Positions 23,126-34,969 of a DNA stretch of 64,000 nucleotides are shown here, piece by piece. Under the pieces are notes generated by a model, which worked only from the letters and a program-made list of their open reading frames with translations, was not told the DNA's origin and made no database searches. Location of the stretch: contig JAIXMN010000012.1 in the NCBI GenBank assembly GCA_025716815.1, positions 806,001 to 870,000 on the forward strand. Direction: 5' to 3'. A program made the translations under genes and the position numbers. The first letter of the stretch is position 1. The number at the start of each line of letters is the position of its first letter. This DNA comes from Dichotomocladium elegans (Eukaryota > Mucoromycota > Mucoromycetes > Mucorales > Lichtheimiaceae).

Positions 23126-24169
23126 ATGTTCAGTTGGTATAACAAGGTCCTTTCTCGACAGCCTATCTTTGTTCAAAGCGTTACTACTGGTAAAAAGAGG
23201 TCTTGGTGAAAGCAGTGTTGTGCCTTTGTATCGCTTACGCACATGTTTTGAGTGTCTCAGCGCTTCTTTTCGGGGCAGGTAAGGACGGGTGAAAACGCGC
23301 GCGCGTGTGTGTGTGCACGTATGGAAGGACAGCGGAGAAAAGTGCTTGGAATATCATCAGGTCCTCATTTGTCATGATGATGCGCTGCAAGGCGATGTCA
23401 TTGCTCAGCAGTTGGTTGAGCAAAGAGGATTAGACAAACATGAAGGCATACGCACACTACGCATGGCGGCGTTTGGTGGCTTTTTCGCCGGTCCTGTCCT
23501 GAGCAACTGGTACCGGTTTGTCGAACTCAATATTAAAGGATCTTCGCCACTGAAAAGTAGGGTTGTATTATCATATTTTCCACACTCGGAAGGCACACAG
23601 ACTAAAATCAGGTCGACTTTCTCTACAACCCCCCCTTTTTTTTTTTACTTACTAGCGCTTACGTTGAAGGTCGCTGCAGATCAACTGATCTGTGCACCGA
23701 TCTTTATTGGAGGTAAAAAAAATAAAGGATAAACAGGGAGAAGGGGATAACCTATGGCTTGATTGTTCAGAAATTGATTATCCATCCTTTCAACGCAGTA
23801 TTTTTCTCGGCACAGGGCCTATTGGAAGGTAGAAGGGTAGACGAGATCAAAGAGAAACTCCAGAGTGGATACCGCGATGCCCTGATGTCCAACTACAAGG
23901 TAACTAGCAAGCAATGAATGCATGCATGCACGCACGCACGCACGCATGTATCCATATAGTCCACAGGTCTAACATCAAAGCTGTACCTTGTAATTTTTGC
24001 TGATGTATGGCAGCTCTGGCCAGCCGTCCAGATGGTCAACTTTTACTTTACCCCCTTGTACTATCGACTGGCCGTGTCAAACGTAGTATCCCTCGGATGG
24101 AACGCTTACCTCTCTACCGTCAATCAGCGATCCTCCGCGACTCGCAAGCCTGTTGATCAGCGGCAATAA
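23126..24169 (+). CDS. Mpv17/PMP22-family membrane protein
   Basis: Six exons, all in phase: 23126..23189, 23261..23278, 23392..23556, 23656..23712, 23799..23899 and 24014..24169, giving 186 residues. The protein begins '[15 protein letters not shown]' and has the family hallmarks: '[15 protein letters not shown]', '[18 protein letters not shown]', '[11 protein letters not shown]', '[21 protein letters not shown]' and '[10 protein letters not shown]'. Mpv17 (animals), Sym1 (yeast) and PMP22/Pxmp2 are four-helix proteins of the mitochondrial inner or peroxisomal membrane linked to metabolite passage and mtDNA maintenance. Exon 2 is only 18 nt, a microexon coding part of 'LLFGAG'; it is required to keep frame. 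Intron 5 carries a TGCA/CGCA microsatellite (about 23917-23947). Confidence 0.93.
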
Positions 24170-25404
24170 ACGATATCCTCTCCAAATGTTCATAGTTAAC
24201 CTTACGCACCTTTCTGTCTCACACATCTGCACTGTAAATAAACGCAAATTTTCGCGTGGAATCTCCAGTAGTGGCTGTTTGTCCCTATATATATATATAT
24301 ATATATTATAATATCATCAAGGTGCTCGTGATATCCCAACTCCCCTCCCTCACGATGGCTGGCTGCACTTATTAACTGTCGATCACTTTGGTCAGGGTCA
24401 ATTGTACATAGCTATGGTAGTTGAGAGAAAGAAAAGAGTACGTTCGATCGGTATAGATGGACCTACTAGGAAAGGATAAGTCCCCCCCTTTTTTTGTTTT
24501 CAAGCATGCGGTACACACACGTAGCTGGCAGGAAGGGATCACATGTCTTACTATGCATCAAGCCTCTGGCGAAGAGCATGGCAGCGACAGGGATATGGAT
24601 GCGTGAAGTGGTATGTCGCATGAAAGGGGTCAGGAGACGGTGGCTTTGTTTCGTTAATGGCATTCGTTGTTTGTACCTAGTGGGGTTTTCCCAAAAATAA
24701 TGAGTTCATTATATTGATTGATCATCGTCTTTCAGAAAAACCTCTTTATAGTTGGATACTCTCTGTTGCTCTCACTTAACTGCCCCTCTTCTTCTTCTTT
24801 CTTCCAGAAGCGCATAAAGGCTGTCTGCTGGATGACCTTGTACTCTCTTGCGATAGGGGCAAAATCAAGGACTCTCTCCTTTAGTAAAAGGAAAAATTTA
24901 GTCATAGCCTTTACATTACGCTTTAAGCCTACAATGTATATTGAAAAGCGTTGCAGGGGGCTTGCCTTATATATATGTATATATTATACATAATGCGAAT
25001 AGGATAGAAAAAATATTGCTTGTGTTAAAATGCCATGTGCGGACGGAGCAAAATTAATCAAGGGAAGGCAACCGTCAAAGCTGTTGGTGTCAGGCGGTCA
25101 AGATGGCGGTTGCTGCGAGGGTTGCGATAGATCCTGGTGAGTAAAAGGGGATCCACATCAAGTAGTGTTGTCTATCTGCAATGCGGTGTTACAGCGTGGT
25201 GTTGGTAATTACAGATTTTCGTGCAACTTGCCCTGGTAACTCATATACAAGCAGAAATGCTGAATGCTTCATCCTACAACATGTTCATCCCTTTATATAT
25301 ATATCCACGATAGTCAATAGGCTCCCCATCCACCCCCCCATCTTTCTTGTATAGCCTTCTCTTTTCCCCACTTATCTCTCTTTTTTTGTTTTTGTTTTTC
25401 GCGA
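24170..25404. other. Intergenic region
   Basis: It contains a (TA) run at about 24286-24307 and several short open frames without recognisable features. A pyrimidine-rich stretch (25330-25400) leads into the methyltransferase start. Confidence 0.45.
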
Positions 25405-26822
25405 ATGTTATCTAGCTGTTATCCAACAGAGACACCTTTCATGACACTGTTTCTGGACACCTCAAAACCAGTCCCTTTACCGCCCCCCATGCGGTCCCGC
25501 TCATCGTCTACAACATCGGGTGAAATGTCCCCAGGCTCCGACACCCAGAGCCTACACGGCAAAAGCAGTGGCGAGGGCGGCAAGTGCTGCTTTGTTGCGT
25601 CGCCCTTGTCGACGCCCACTCCGTCACCGCCCCCGCGGGCACCGCTACCACCGACGCCACGCTTGACTGCGAAGGATAGTCCATCTCTCGCAGAGATTCT
25701 GTCGAGGCTGCCGAAGAAGCGGCTGCCCATGCACACGACTCTATGCGCCGCGCCGCCACCCGTTATCAAACACACGCTTAAGACGATGATCAGCGCGAGC
25801 AATCTGAAGGCGAAAAGGCAGCTTTGCGCACTCGAATACAGCTATATACTAGATAACGGCCCGATCGAGCAGGACCGGCTCGTGGCCCAGCATTATCTTT
25901 TGCGGATGATGTTAGGCGGCGATGCCAGGGCACCAGTCGGCCCGATCCTGTCGAGCAAAGGGACGCTTGCGGTTGTGCTTGATGTGGGGTGCGGACCCGG
26001 TGCATGGGCCATGGAAATGGCGACGGTCTATCCCAACGCATCCTTCATTGGGATCGACCGAGACATGTATTTCCCTTGCGATATCAAGCCAAAGAATTGT
26101 CATTTCCGGCAGTTTGAAATCACAGACGGCAAACTTCCCTTTCCAGATAACAGCTTTGATTATATCCATCAGCGTGACCTCAACTGGGCTCTCACGACCG
26201 ATGTCTGGAAAACACTCATGGCAGAGTACCTTCGTGTTCTCAAACCCGGTGGATGGATCGAACTTGTCGAACCAGTAAGTTCTACCACCTCCTCCCGCAA
26301 CTTTTTTTTTTGGTTATCCAACGCATTCTTTGTCCAAGGATGTAGAAACAAAAAGCAGCCTTCCAATGGAATGTGCCATGAATGACAAGCGTAAGCGCTA
26401 TTTCTTTGTTCTCGCGTGCGTGCGTGCATGCTGAAACTTATCGCAAAGGAGAAACGTTAGTGATCCAAGGGATGGCCATGCGTCAGCAGAATCCACACAT
26501 GGCCCGCCATCTGTCCACTATATTGGCCGTCAATGGCTTTCGGCGGGTCCAAAGTCAATTCCAATCGCTACCGCTGGGATGGTACAAGGAGGAAGACGGC
26601 GATCCGACCAAAATCGCTAATTGCCCCGAGCTTGCCCGCCTCACTGCGAGCCAGTATCTGTTTTTGCTCCAGTCGCTTCGACCTTGGCTCTCGCTCGTCA
26701 TGAACCTGGCTATTGACAAGTTCAACAGTTACATCATGAAGCTTCCACAGGAATGGCGGCAGGGCAACACCTACATCAATTGGCATTGTGCTGTAGCCCA
26801 GAAACCACGTAACCTTATCTAA
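25405..26822 (+). CDS. SAM-dependent class I methyltransferase
   Basis: Exons 25405..26274, 26339..26390 and 26449..26822 join in phase to 431 residues. The first 120 residues are Ser/Pro-rich and low in order. The Rossmann methyltransferase fold follows: motif I 'VVLDVGCGPGAWAMEMA' (about 195-211), the acidic 'FIGIDRDM' loop, 'FEITDGKLPFPDNSFDYIHQRD' (motif II/post-II) and 'LRVLKPGGWIELVEP' (motif III). The C-terminal part has 'RHLSTILAVNGF' and 'SLPLGWY'. Layout with a disordered N-terminus resembles fungal LaeA-like/UMTA-type methyltransferases, but the target molecule cannot be inferred. The start codon is the first Met after a CT-rich leader; a second Met lies 12 residues on. AATAAAAC near 26907 is a likely poly-A signal. 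Confidence 0.9.
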
Positions 26823-26962
26823 TTATCCTGCCCCTCCCTCTCCGCCGCACTCATCTTTCTTTCCCCCCCTCCCATCTTTGTATGTATTAAGCTCCTTTGT
26901 ATAAAAAATAAAACAAAGTTAAAGATAAAGACGAAGAAAAAAAAGTATGCTTGGACTTGTCA

Positions 26963-29728
26963 TTATGGATTACTGAAAATAAGGATCTGCATGGCCATAT
27001 TCATAGGCCAATATGCAATGCAAATATACAGAAGCAACCACGATCCTACAATCCGATAATCGGCGAGCAAGTTTGATAAAAGAACACCGAGCTCATCCGT
27101 TCCCCTCTGGCAAGCGACCGTCATATAAACTATGGCAAGACCTGGAGGCGACACGAGGAAGAGGATCAAGAGTTGAGCTATACGTGCTAACCCGTTGCGT
27201 GTCGGTCGGGCAAGGCTGTAGGGCGGTACAATCAATAGTGCGGTCATCACCGCCAAGCTTAAGTTGAGGAGCGACACGGTTGACACCACAAGGCCGCCGT
27301 AGGCGAGGCAGAATGACTTCAAGATCCGACCGTCATAGAAGGGTGATTCTGGTTGCCAAAGGAGCCACACGATGGCACTTGTCACCACCATCAGTGCAAC
27401 ACATGTGGATATCATGAATTGTACCACCAGCGCCTATTTTGTACCGGTTCCGTAGAGCAAGGCGAAGGGAGACGTAACCGAGAACATCAGCGGAAACATT
27501 CCATGTGAGTTTATGGTGGCTCCAGCCTTTTTGATAGCTATTTTACCTCTTGCTCTACGACCGCCCCCGCCCGTTGGTACTGCATGATGTAGAAGATCCC
27601 TAGGCCTGCAAGATGTGTAATGACCATGACAAAAAAGGCAAATGACACATGAACGCCTCGGATGCTATATGCCGGTGGGATGTCGGTGGACGTAGACTTT
27701 TGGATCTTCGCTGTTCCTGATGATTTCGGTGTGATGTAATACAGCGCGAGTGAGTATAATACACCAACAGGCCCTTGGAGTTAAGGATTTGAAGATAGTT
27801 ATGTTGGTTGCAAATTGAAGAAGATTGGTTGTTTCCCCAGAAGAAAAAAAAGAAAAGAAAAGGATATTTGAAAGACCAGACTGCAGGTGAGTAAGATCAC
27901 GGGTGGCATATATTCACCGATCGATACAAAGCGGCCAGGCTTGAGTAAAAGATAGAAAAAGAATGACTGATGGAAATGCTCGAGGAGATTATTAAGGCTG
28001 CGGAACGTTGACTCGATGAGACTATACAAGGAAGGCTTTCAGTTCACGCATAATAAAATTTTGCGATGGATTTCTTTACATTCCAATCTTGTGGAAACCA
28101 AACAGTGAATTCAATCGCGTGCTCCCACGGATACCATGTATGGTCACAGCATCGATCTTGTAGCTATGCCTAAGGGTTAATACATCGTTCTACTGCTCGG
28201 GTAGATCATGACAGACACCTCAAATAAACCCCGGCTTCGCTTGAAGGATGGTTGAGGGCTTGGTATTTCATCATGCGATACATGTGATAAAGTGACTCAA
28301 AGTATGACGCCCAGGACGTATCCTGAAAAGGGAATGTCGTTTCTTCATGTAAGGTCAAGTCCACCCGCGAGGTGTGTGCATTCACGGTGACGATGGTGTT
28401 GATGAGGTCCAAGTTAGGTAGTTGGCCGTTGACGCCCTCTATCAGGAACAAGAGAACCCGCACATGATGAATGCAAATGGAAAAAGGGACGCTATCGCCA
28501 ATGCCCTTGCTTACCAAAGAAAAGCCCCAGACTTTCATAGTCTTGTATCCCAGGGAAATCAAGATTCACGACGCCCTGAATAGCGCCTGAGCGAGGCATC
28601 ACTACCGAAAAGGCGGCTAATTCAGGTAATCAGTTGCCGAGAACCCACTGGAACATTTTTGGTGTCTAGGTTTACCTTGGTCGCCAGTGCCATGGTAGGC
28701 ATCCACCCAGGCCTGGGCGCCGGCCATTCCGCTGTCTGTTACAAGAAGAATAATGTCTTTTGACCAGTATACATTTCCTACGGTAGATTGAAGAACGTAT
28801 AAACTGTTGGGTGGGGGATGTCAAACCAAGGACTTCAACTTACGTTTGAACAGCTTTGCCACAGACAGCATGGCAGCAATACCATTCGTGTTATCTGAAG
28901 AATTCTTTCAGTGGGTCTTTCTATGGATTGTGTTGCAGCCTCATTTTTTTGCATGAACTTACAGTCGCCAGTCCGAGAGATCCACGGTGCACTTAAAACC
29001 AAAGCTTCTTTACCATCGCTCCGCGGAGCATGGTATACGGCATAGGAATTGACGCCCTAGGCAGGCATTTAGTTTCATCGACGTACGTTTTGCCTTTCAC
29101 AGTGCGCATATAGCGGATACCGTTTCATTATAGATGTTAAACGGCTGGACTGCGGATGTAAATCCCATTCGTTGAAACTCGGTTTGGATCCAAGTAGCAC
29201 GTCTAAGACAGTGACGTTCTCAATGAACATGCCGGATCTTTTCTCATTCTCGTTTATTCTCTTACTCCATATTGTCTTTTGTCTGCACATCGAGCAGTTT
29301 GTATCGGTAGTTCTCTGCGGTGTTGATATCATTATACCCGTAGTAGACATTAACCTCGTAGACAGACAGAGCGTTAGATCGATTGTGTGTATATAAGTAT
29401 ACATACAGGCACGTTCGCTATCCCTGCCGCTTTACCTGTCCAGGTAAAAGTGCATTTTCTGAGATATAGGTGCGTCGGTTAAAGCCTTCGTAGGGTAAAA
29501 GAAGCATCCAGACTATGCCAATGAGGAACAGTCCTAGACTAAGATATGATGAGTGTGATCAGATGATGTTTTCTTAATATTAATGAAAGGGCACGTGTGT
29601 AATTCAGCGCACCTCAAGGGGGTTACGGCGCGCTGCATTAGGTGTATGATCTTCTCTCGCTGTGCTGCATTGTACCGCGTGTTTGGTGTTTCACCAGCCA
29701 GCTTGCGCTTGACCCATGTTCGTAACAT
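26963..29728 (-). CDS. GAA1: GPI transamidase subunit GAA1
   Basis: About 12 exons on the minus strand; clear ones include 29613..29728, 29436..29538 and the last, 26963..27433. In order they read '[20 protein letters not shown]', a signal-anchor helix with '[23 protein letters not shown]', '[21 protein letters not shown]', '[23 protein letters not shown]', '[20 protein letters not shown]', '[14 protein letters not shown]', '[12 protein letters not shown]', 'GVVNLDFPG', 'HGIRGST', '[24 protein letters not shown]', then multiple C-terminal membrane helices. GAA1 acts in the ER membrane in the complex that attaches GPI anchors; its luminal domain is M28-peptidase-like. One boundary near 27770-27890 is uncertain. 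An apparent in-frame TAG at 27434 disappears if the intron runs from the donor after 'AVVEQE' to the AG at 27434. Confidence 0.92.
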
Positions 29729-29940
29729 GGATTTTATTATTCGATTTGCAAATGAGCGTGTGCGTGTCTCTGGCTAAAAAATGCGTATATTCTCGATAGC
29801 CTCAGCAAATTGTAACCCCTTTCTCTGTCTAGTTTCCTATTATGGACAGTAGCCATCGATTCAAGTGTGACCCGTCTGCTTTTGGCATTATTGAAACGCC
29901 TTGGTCCAAAAAGGTACCTGTCCTACTATCACCAGATATA

Positions 29941-30415
29941 CTACGAGAGCGCACATAAAGCCTTTATGGGGCGCTGTTTCTGCTGCAGGCTTGGTTTTAG
30001 TCGTGTAAAAAATCGGTGCCTACCGAGATGAGAACCGTCGTTATATTGACATGGATAATGTATGAAAAGATAAGGAAGTGTACTGATGCATTGGTCCAAT
30101 ACTTTAGCGAACGCCGTATTCAATTCAGATATTCTTGGCGCTCCTTGTTTCTTCTGCGAAGCACCGGGAACCGTTGTCTGTCCGTACTTACTCTCTCGCT
30201 CTGGAACTCGGGTAACGGTACTCATGTACAGGATAGTCAGAAGGCCATTCGTTAGGTCTGCCGTTTTCCTGGCCGGATTTCATAAGGACGTACTCGTGAC
30301 GTACTGAAGCCCCCAATGGTTTTTTAGACAAGCTGAATATTCTACCCACTCCAACCGCTGATAATGGCCCTTTGGTGGTGGGCCTCTCATAGAACATTTC
30401 AGCGGACCGTCCCAC
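29941..30415 (-). CDS. Possible spliced gene, unknown function
   Basis: A protein-like segment of about 75 codons ('MFYERPTTKGPLSAVGVGRIF', 'VRHEYVLMKSGQENGRPNEWP') ends at a strong donor, GTAAGTACGG. It can be joined in phase to an acceptor near 30022 and a short last exon ending at 29941 ('FFTRLKPSLQQKQRPIK'). No upstream start codon is certain; the segment may begin at an acceptor near 30416. I recognise no family. It lies head-on to GAA1's 5' side. Confidence 0.3.
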
Positions 30416-30897
30416 TGTCGCCTACTTGTTGTTTGTAAATGCATAAAACACGATATAAGAATCAAAAAAGTCGACGGGTGGACTAAGCGATTAATTATGT
30501 CCAAATGGCGAGTATAGTCATCAACCATCTCTATAACTACAATGGCTTAGCTTGGCGGGGATCTGGACGTGAGCCGCCCTTCCCTCCCCCCAAATGGGCT
30601 GACGACGCATCCAGCTTGCGATATCCCCCATTTGTAAAGACACGAAAGTGATTCGGATCGGCCTAAAACTTCACATTGGGTTGTCCATTTTAATTGGCTA
30701 TAACATGGCTGTAGGTCCGTCTCATCCATTCAACCCTTGCAGTTACGAACCAATGATATCCTCTGGGAGGGAGGACAATTGCGCACTGTAGCGGAGATAG
30801 CTGACTTCAACTTTTTATGCCGTTAGGTCCAATGATTGCATGATGATGTCGTAGTAAGAACACAACCTTCTACGCATGTGACCGCTCTGCTCAGAAG
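30416..30897. other. Intergenic region
   Basis: No recognisable gene. It may contain the first exon of the preceding minus-strand gene and holds the upstream part of the I78 inhibitor promoter. Confidence 0.4.
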
Positions 30898-30900
30898 TTA

Positions 30901-30908
30901 TATAAAAG
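30901..30908 (+). promoter_or_regulatory. TATA box of the I78 inhibitor gene
   Basis: TATAAAAG sits 46 bp upstream of the start codon at 30947, with a pyrimidine-rich leader (CTCTTCTTTTCC) between them. This is a good core promoter for a small gene that may be strongly expressed. Confidence 0.65.
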
Positions 30909-30946
30909 TAGAGCACCAACCTCTTCTTTTCCATATCTCTTCAGCT

Positions 30947-31259
30947 ATGGATAACATCGGCATCACCCTTCCCAAACAACCCGAGGACATTAACCAGTGG
31001 AAATCGAAGCTTATAGGAAAAGCTTTTGTTGATAACAAAGACATGCTCACTATGGTATGCGCTCACCCCCTTTTTTTTCGCTCCCCCATCTAAAGCAACC
31101 ATTCCTACAAAATAGTCTGCATCGATTACCAAAGATGACCTCCCATCGAACAGCAGAGTTCTGCCACCAGGCGCATTCAAAACATGTGATTACAGAACAG
31201 ATAGACTCAATGTGGTTCTGGATGATACCAATACTGTGACAGGCGTGTATTATGGATAA
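30947..31259 (+). CDS. Peptidase inhibitor I78-family protein
   Basis: Exons 30947..31054 and 31116..31259 join in phase 0 to 83 residues. The short protein shows the I78 layout: 'INQWKSKLIGKAFVDNKDML' (compare the usual LVGKxxxEA segment), 'SRVLPPGAFKTCDYRTDRLNVVLDD' (the usual P-G-x-x-T-x-D-Y-x-x-x-R-L-N-V signature) and the terminal 'VTGVYYG'. I78 proteins are small inhibitors of serine proteases of the subtilisin/chymotrypsin type, with the reactive loop near the 'PPGA' turn. There is no signal peptide, so this is probably cytosolic, like the small cytosolic inhibitors of vacuolar proteases in fungi. The family call is good; the target is unknown. Confidence 0.88.
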
Positions 31260-31302
31260 TGTACAAATAAAGGAAAAAAAAGGCGTTGTGTTCTTTCTTT
31301 TT

Positions 31303-32517
31303 TCACGTGTTCGGGGTATGGGTACGGAGAACAGTGTCTATCTCTCGTGGATCGATGTATCGGTCCCGTCGATGCAATTCGTATGCCGGTGGCGGGGGTT
31401 GTCCTTCGTCCACGAAAGGGTTCGACGAACTATTATTAATTGGAGGTAGCGGTGGGAGCGGCCGAGATCGGTTGGGAGGTGTGGTGGGAGCGGCGATGGT
31501 TATGACAGAAGCGTCGCGCGGGGGAGGCATGGAGAAAAATGTTGTTGGTGCGGATGATAAGCGGCGTAAGCGTTGAGGTGGGGACAGCGACAGCGATGAC
31601 GCCGTTGTCGGATGGCCACTATTTATGCATTTAGTAACCTTTTAACCTAGACTGAAACAACACTAACAACGATGACGACAAGTCATAACACCGCGCCTGT
31701 TGCTGTTGCTGCAGCTGCGAGAGATGCTCCAGACTTGCTGAAAGGGCCGCTGCAGACGTTTTCAGACCAGCTATCCAAAAGCAAACCGCCCCCAGTGTCA
31801 ACGATGTCCTTTTAATTCTATCTATCAGCCTCGCATACCTCTCAAGGCCTCCGTCAATGGCGTCCCTTCAATGTAAGCTAATGAACAAGACCAAACATTT
31901 TGTGTTACATGCAGATGAAACAGCGTAGTCTATAACCACCCAGAACATGTATAGATACTTACCCGATGAGGATGAAGAGCTGATTCGGTGATGATGAAGA
32001 CGGTGCTGTATATCCATGCGACGCTGTTTGGCTTGGTGCGCAAGTTCTTGGCGCCACTGAGCCAGATCTTGCCGAGCTCTTGTGGTACAGCCACCTGTCC
32101 CGTTCAGGAAGGGCTAATTCTTGGCGAATCAGACAGAAGCCATAGACTGCCTTAGGGGTCTCTCTCTCTCCCTCTCTCTTCTCTCTCTCGGTTTACTCAC
32201 GTTCGTACTGTCCATGTGTACAGGTGCGTGCTGAAGCAGAAGAAGTCGGTCTGTTCAGCGCGGAAATGTTGGGCGTATATGGCATCCTATTCTCTCACCT
32301 GGGTACTATTGTTTCTCCCCGGAAGCGGTGGGGTTGGCAGCTCCCTTCGGTGCTGTCGAGATGTCGCAGTGGGATCGGACATGCTGAGAAGTATTTCGAA
32401 TGCTGTGTCTACATTGTTATCGACGGAGGCTAAGACGTCCTGAATGATCTCAGGATCGATGTTGGGAAATGCTTCCACAAGGGTATCTGGTTTCGGTGCC
32501 TCAAAGGGGTTTGCCAT
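31303..32517 (-). CDS. CUE-domain ubiquitin-binding protein with PPxY tail
   Basis: Exon 1 (32299..32517) encodes 'MANPFEAPKPDTLVEAFPNIDPEIIQDVLASVDNN' and onwards: a CUE domain at residues 11-49 with the FP and Leu-Leu ubiquitin-contact positions. After a proline-rich hinge come a 30-nt exon and a helical exon ('ARQDLAQWRQELAHQAKQRR'). Then 'AYIEGTPLTEALR', 'AALSASLEHLSQLQQQQQ' and a proline-rich last exon ending in 'GQPPPPAYELHRRDRY' and a TPNT tail. All joins hold phase as I read them, but the acceptors of exons 2 and 3 are choices among several AGs. CUE plus PPPAY suggests a Cue5-like ubiquitin receptor that can recruit a Rsp5/Nedd4 ligase. Confidence is high for the CUE domain and moderate for the full gene model. 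Confidence 0.82.
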
Positions 32518-32688
32518 AATTTAAAAAAAAAGAGGTGAAGAGTTAATAATCGAGTTCCGCCCAAAAGACCCGGACATGCGAATTTTGTGATCGGTGACCT
32601 TTCACACCCCCCAAAAAAAACCATCGATAATAATCTATACCCCCCCCGGCCAACCTTTACGGTGCGTCTTATTTAATGAACTCGAACC

Positions 32689-34790
32689 ATGGGTCTCAGA
32701 CACCATCAATCTCTTTCTCTTTCCATTCTCCCCATGGAACAACTTCCAGCTGAGGCCATATTAAAAACACATACATATGGCGACCATCCAGGCAATCCGA
32801 AGAAGGTCCAAACAACCCTTGCTGGTCAAGCAATCCTTGAATGTCCGCTCCTCAACAAAGGGACAGCATTTAGCAAGAAGGAGCGCGAGGACTTTCATCT
32901 GTGCAGTCTATTACCTTATGAAGTCAACAGCCTCGATGAACAGATCGATCGTCTCCAAGGGCAATATGACGATCTCAAGCGCCCAATCCTCAAAAATGTC
33001 TTGATGCAGAGTAAGGGTGTGATAGGAAGCAGCTACAGAGAAACCTTGGTACGATAAAAGTGGTAGATATCCATGACCAGAACGAAACGCTATTTTACAA
33101 GTTCATCATCAAGAATATCGAGACCATTCTGCCTATCATCTATACCCCTACCGAGGGCGAGTACATTGAAAGGTGAGGTAAATATAACATCATCCAGAAA
33201 GTATCTAACTGAATATCAACATCCCATAGCTACTCTCACGTCTTCCACCGACCGTAAGTCAACTTAGTTTACGATGGGCCATTTTTTAAGATTTATTTGT
33301 AGGCGGGGAATCTATCTGAACTATCCCGAAGCCGATGAGCTTGAACATGTGCTCCTTGACGGAGCCCTTCAGAATGGAATCTCACCCGAGAATGTCGATG
33401 TGATCGTGGTGTCCGACAGCGAGGCGATTCTTGGCATTGGCGATCAGGGTGTGGGGGGCATTGCTATATCGGTAAGGCTGTCAATCGATAATAGGTGTGC
33501 GCCCATGGAGAGAGAGAGAGAGAGATATGGTTTGGCTGAAATCTCGCGCGTCAGGTGGCAAAATTGGTGTTGTACACGGCCATGGCGGGTATCAATCCAG
33601 CCCGTGTTCTCCCAGTTGTGTTGGACGTCGGGACCAACAATGACAAACTCCTCGAGGACCCGCTCTATCTGGGCTGGCGCCACGAGCGCATACGGGGTGA
33701 AAAATACGACAATTTCGTCGACAGCTTCGTGTCCTGTGTCCGGAACCATTTTCCTCGAGCTTTTCTGCACTGGGAAGACTTTGGCGTCAAGAACGCCCGT
33801 CGACTCCTGGTGCGTTACCAGCAAGAGATGCCTACATTCAATGACGATATCCAGGGCACCGGTGCGGTTGCACTGGCATGTATCATGTCGGCCCTGAAGC
33901 TCAAGGAAGAGCATATGAGTGACCAGATCATTGTGATTTTTGGGTCGGGTACAGCGGGCATGGGTATCGCTGACCAGCTCCGCAGTTATCTGGAGACAAA
34001 GGACGACATGTCGCCGGAAGAGGCCGCGCGCAAGATCTGGTGTATTGATAAGGAGGGGCTGTTGGTCCAAGGCATGGATGATCTTTCGAGTCAGCAGCTG
34101 CGTTATGCCAGAACTGAAGAGGACGTGGAGGGCTGGGAAGGCCGGCAGCTGCTTGACGTCGTCCAAAACATCAAGCCAACCATCTTGATCGGATGTTCTA
34201 CAGTGCCCGGTGCATTTACACAAGAGGTCGTCCAGGCCATGGCTGCCAATTGCGAATACCCCATCATTTTCCCCCTTTCGAACCCGACACGTCTGCACGA
34301 AGCAAAACCAGCCGATCTTTTTGAATGGGTAAGGGTAACCCCAAATTTATAAAGGGTGATGTTATTAATTATCACACGTGCTGTGCGATAGACGGATGGT
34401 AAAGTTTTTGTCGCTACAGGATCTCCGTTTGATCCCGTCGAGTACAATGGTGAAACATACGAGATTGCAGAGTGCAATAACTCATTTGTTTTCCCTGGTA
34501 TTGGCCTTGGATGCGTTGTTAGCCAAGCAAGGCATTGCACAGACCCGATGGTTTTCGCCGCTGCACGTGCAATCAGCGAGTGTTCGCCCTCAACCATTTC
34601 CAAGGAAAGAACCTTAAGTTTACTGCCCGATATTAAGGATGCGCGCGAGGTCAGTCTCAAGGTCGCTGCTGCGGTTGCTAGAAAGGCCATCGAGCTCGGC
34701 GAAGCTGACGAAATCGAGGGTGATCTTGAAGATGTCGTCCGTGCTTACATGTGGGAGCCAGAATATGCCGACTACGAGCTTTTAGTGTAG
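32689..34790 (+). CDS. NAD(P)-dependent malic enzyme
   Basis: Six exons in exact phase: 32689..33010, 33061..33172, 33230..33253, 33303..33471, 33555..34328 and 34392..34790, giving 599 residues, or 584 from the Met at 34 codons before 'TFSKKER'-type sequence at 32734. The enzyme decarboxylates malate to pyruvate, yielding NAD(P)H. Visible signatures are 'IIYTPTEGE' with the catalytic Tyr, 'ILGIGDQGVGGIAISVAKL' with the catalytic Lys, 'LDVGTNN', metal ligands in 'HWEDFGVKNARRLL' and 'TFNDDIQGTGAVALA', the Rossmann 'IVIFGSGTAGMGIAD', and 'IFPLSNPT'. Exon 3 is a 24-nt microexon coding 'YSHVFHR'. The first 15 residues could be a weak mitochondrial presequence. In oleaginous Mucorales, malic enzyme is often discussed as a reductant source for lipid synthesis; that role is background, not shown here. 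Confidence 0.96.
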
Positions 34791-34969
34791 ACAAGAAGGG
34801 GAAAAATCATACCACATATGTACAATGCATTTAGATCAAAAGACCTCCCATTCCCCCCCATCTAAGTTTGTATAAGTGTTTGTGTATTGAGTGCGGGACA
34901 AAGAAGACCCTTGGCTCGCAGTGAGTTTAGTCCAGCTATTGATGGGAGGGGGGTATAAATATATACACG

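Noticed and set aside
27430..27540. Apparent in-frame stop and 11-nt 'intron' in GAA1.
   Set aside because: A single intron of about 120 nt from the donor after 'AVVEQE' to the AG at 27434 keeps phase and removes the stop.
33399..33470. Malic enzyme has Ala where many malic enzymes have the substrate-binding Arg ('SEAILGIGDQG' instead of 'ERILGIGDQG').
   Set aside because: I recall fungal malic enzymes with non-Arg residues here and cannot check an alignment, so I do not claim it as abnormal.
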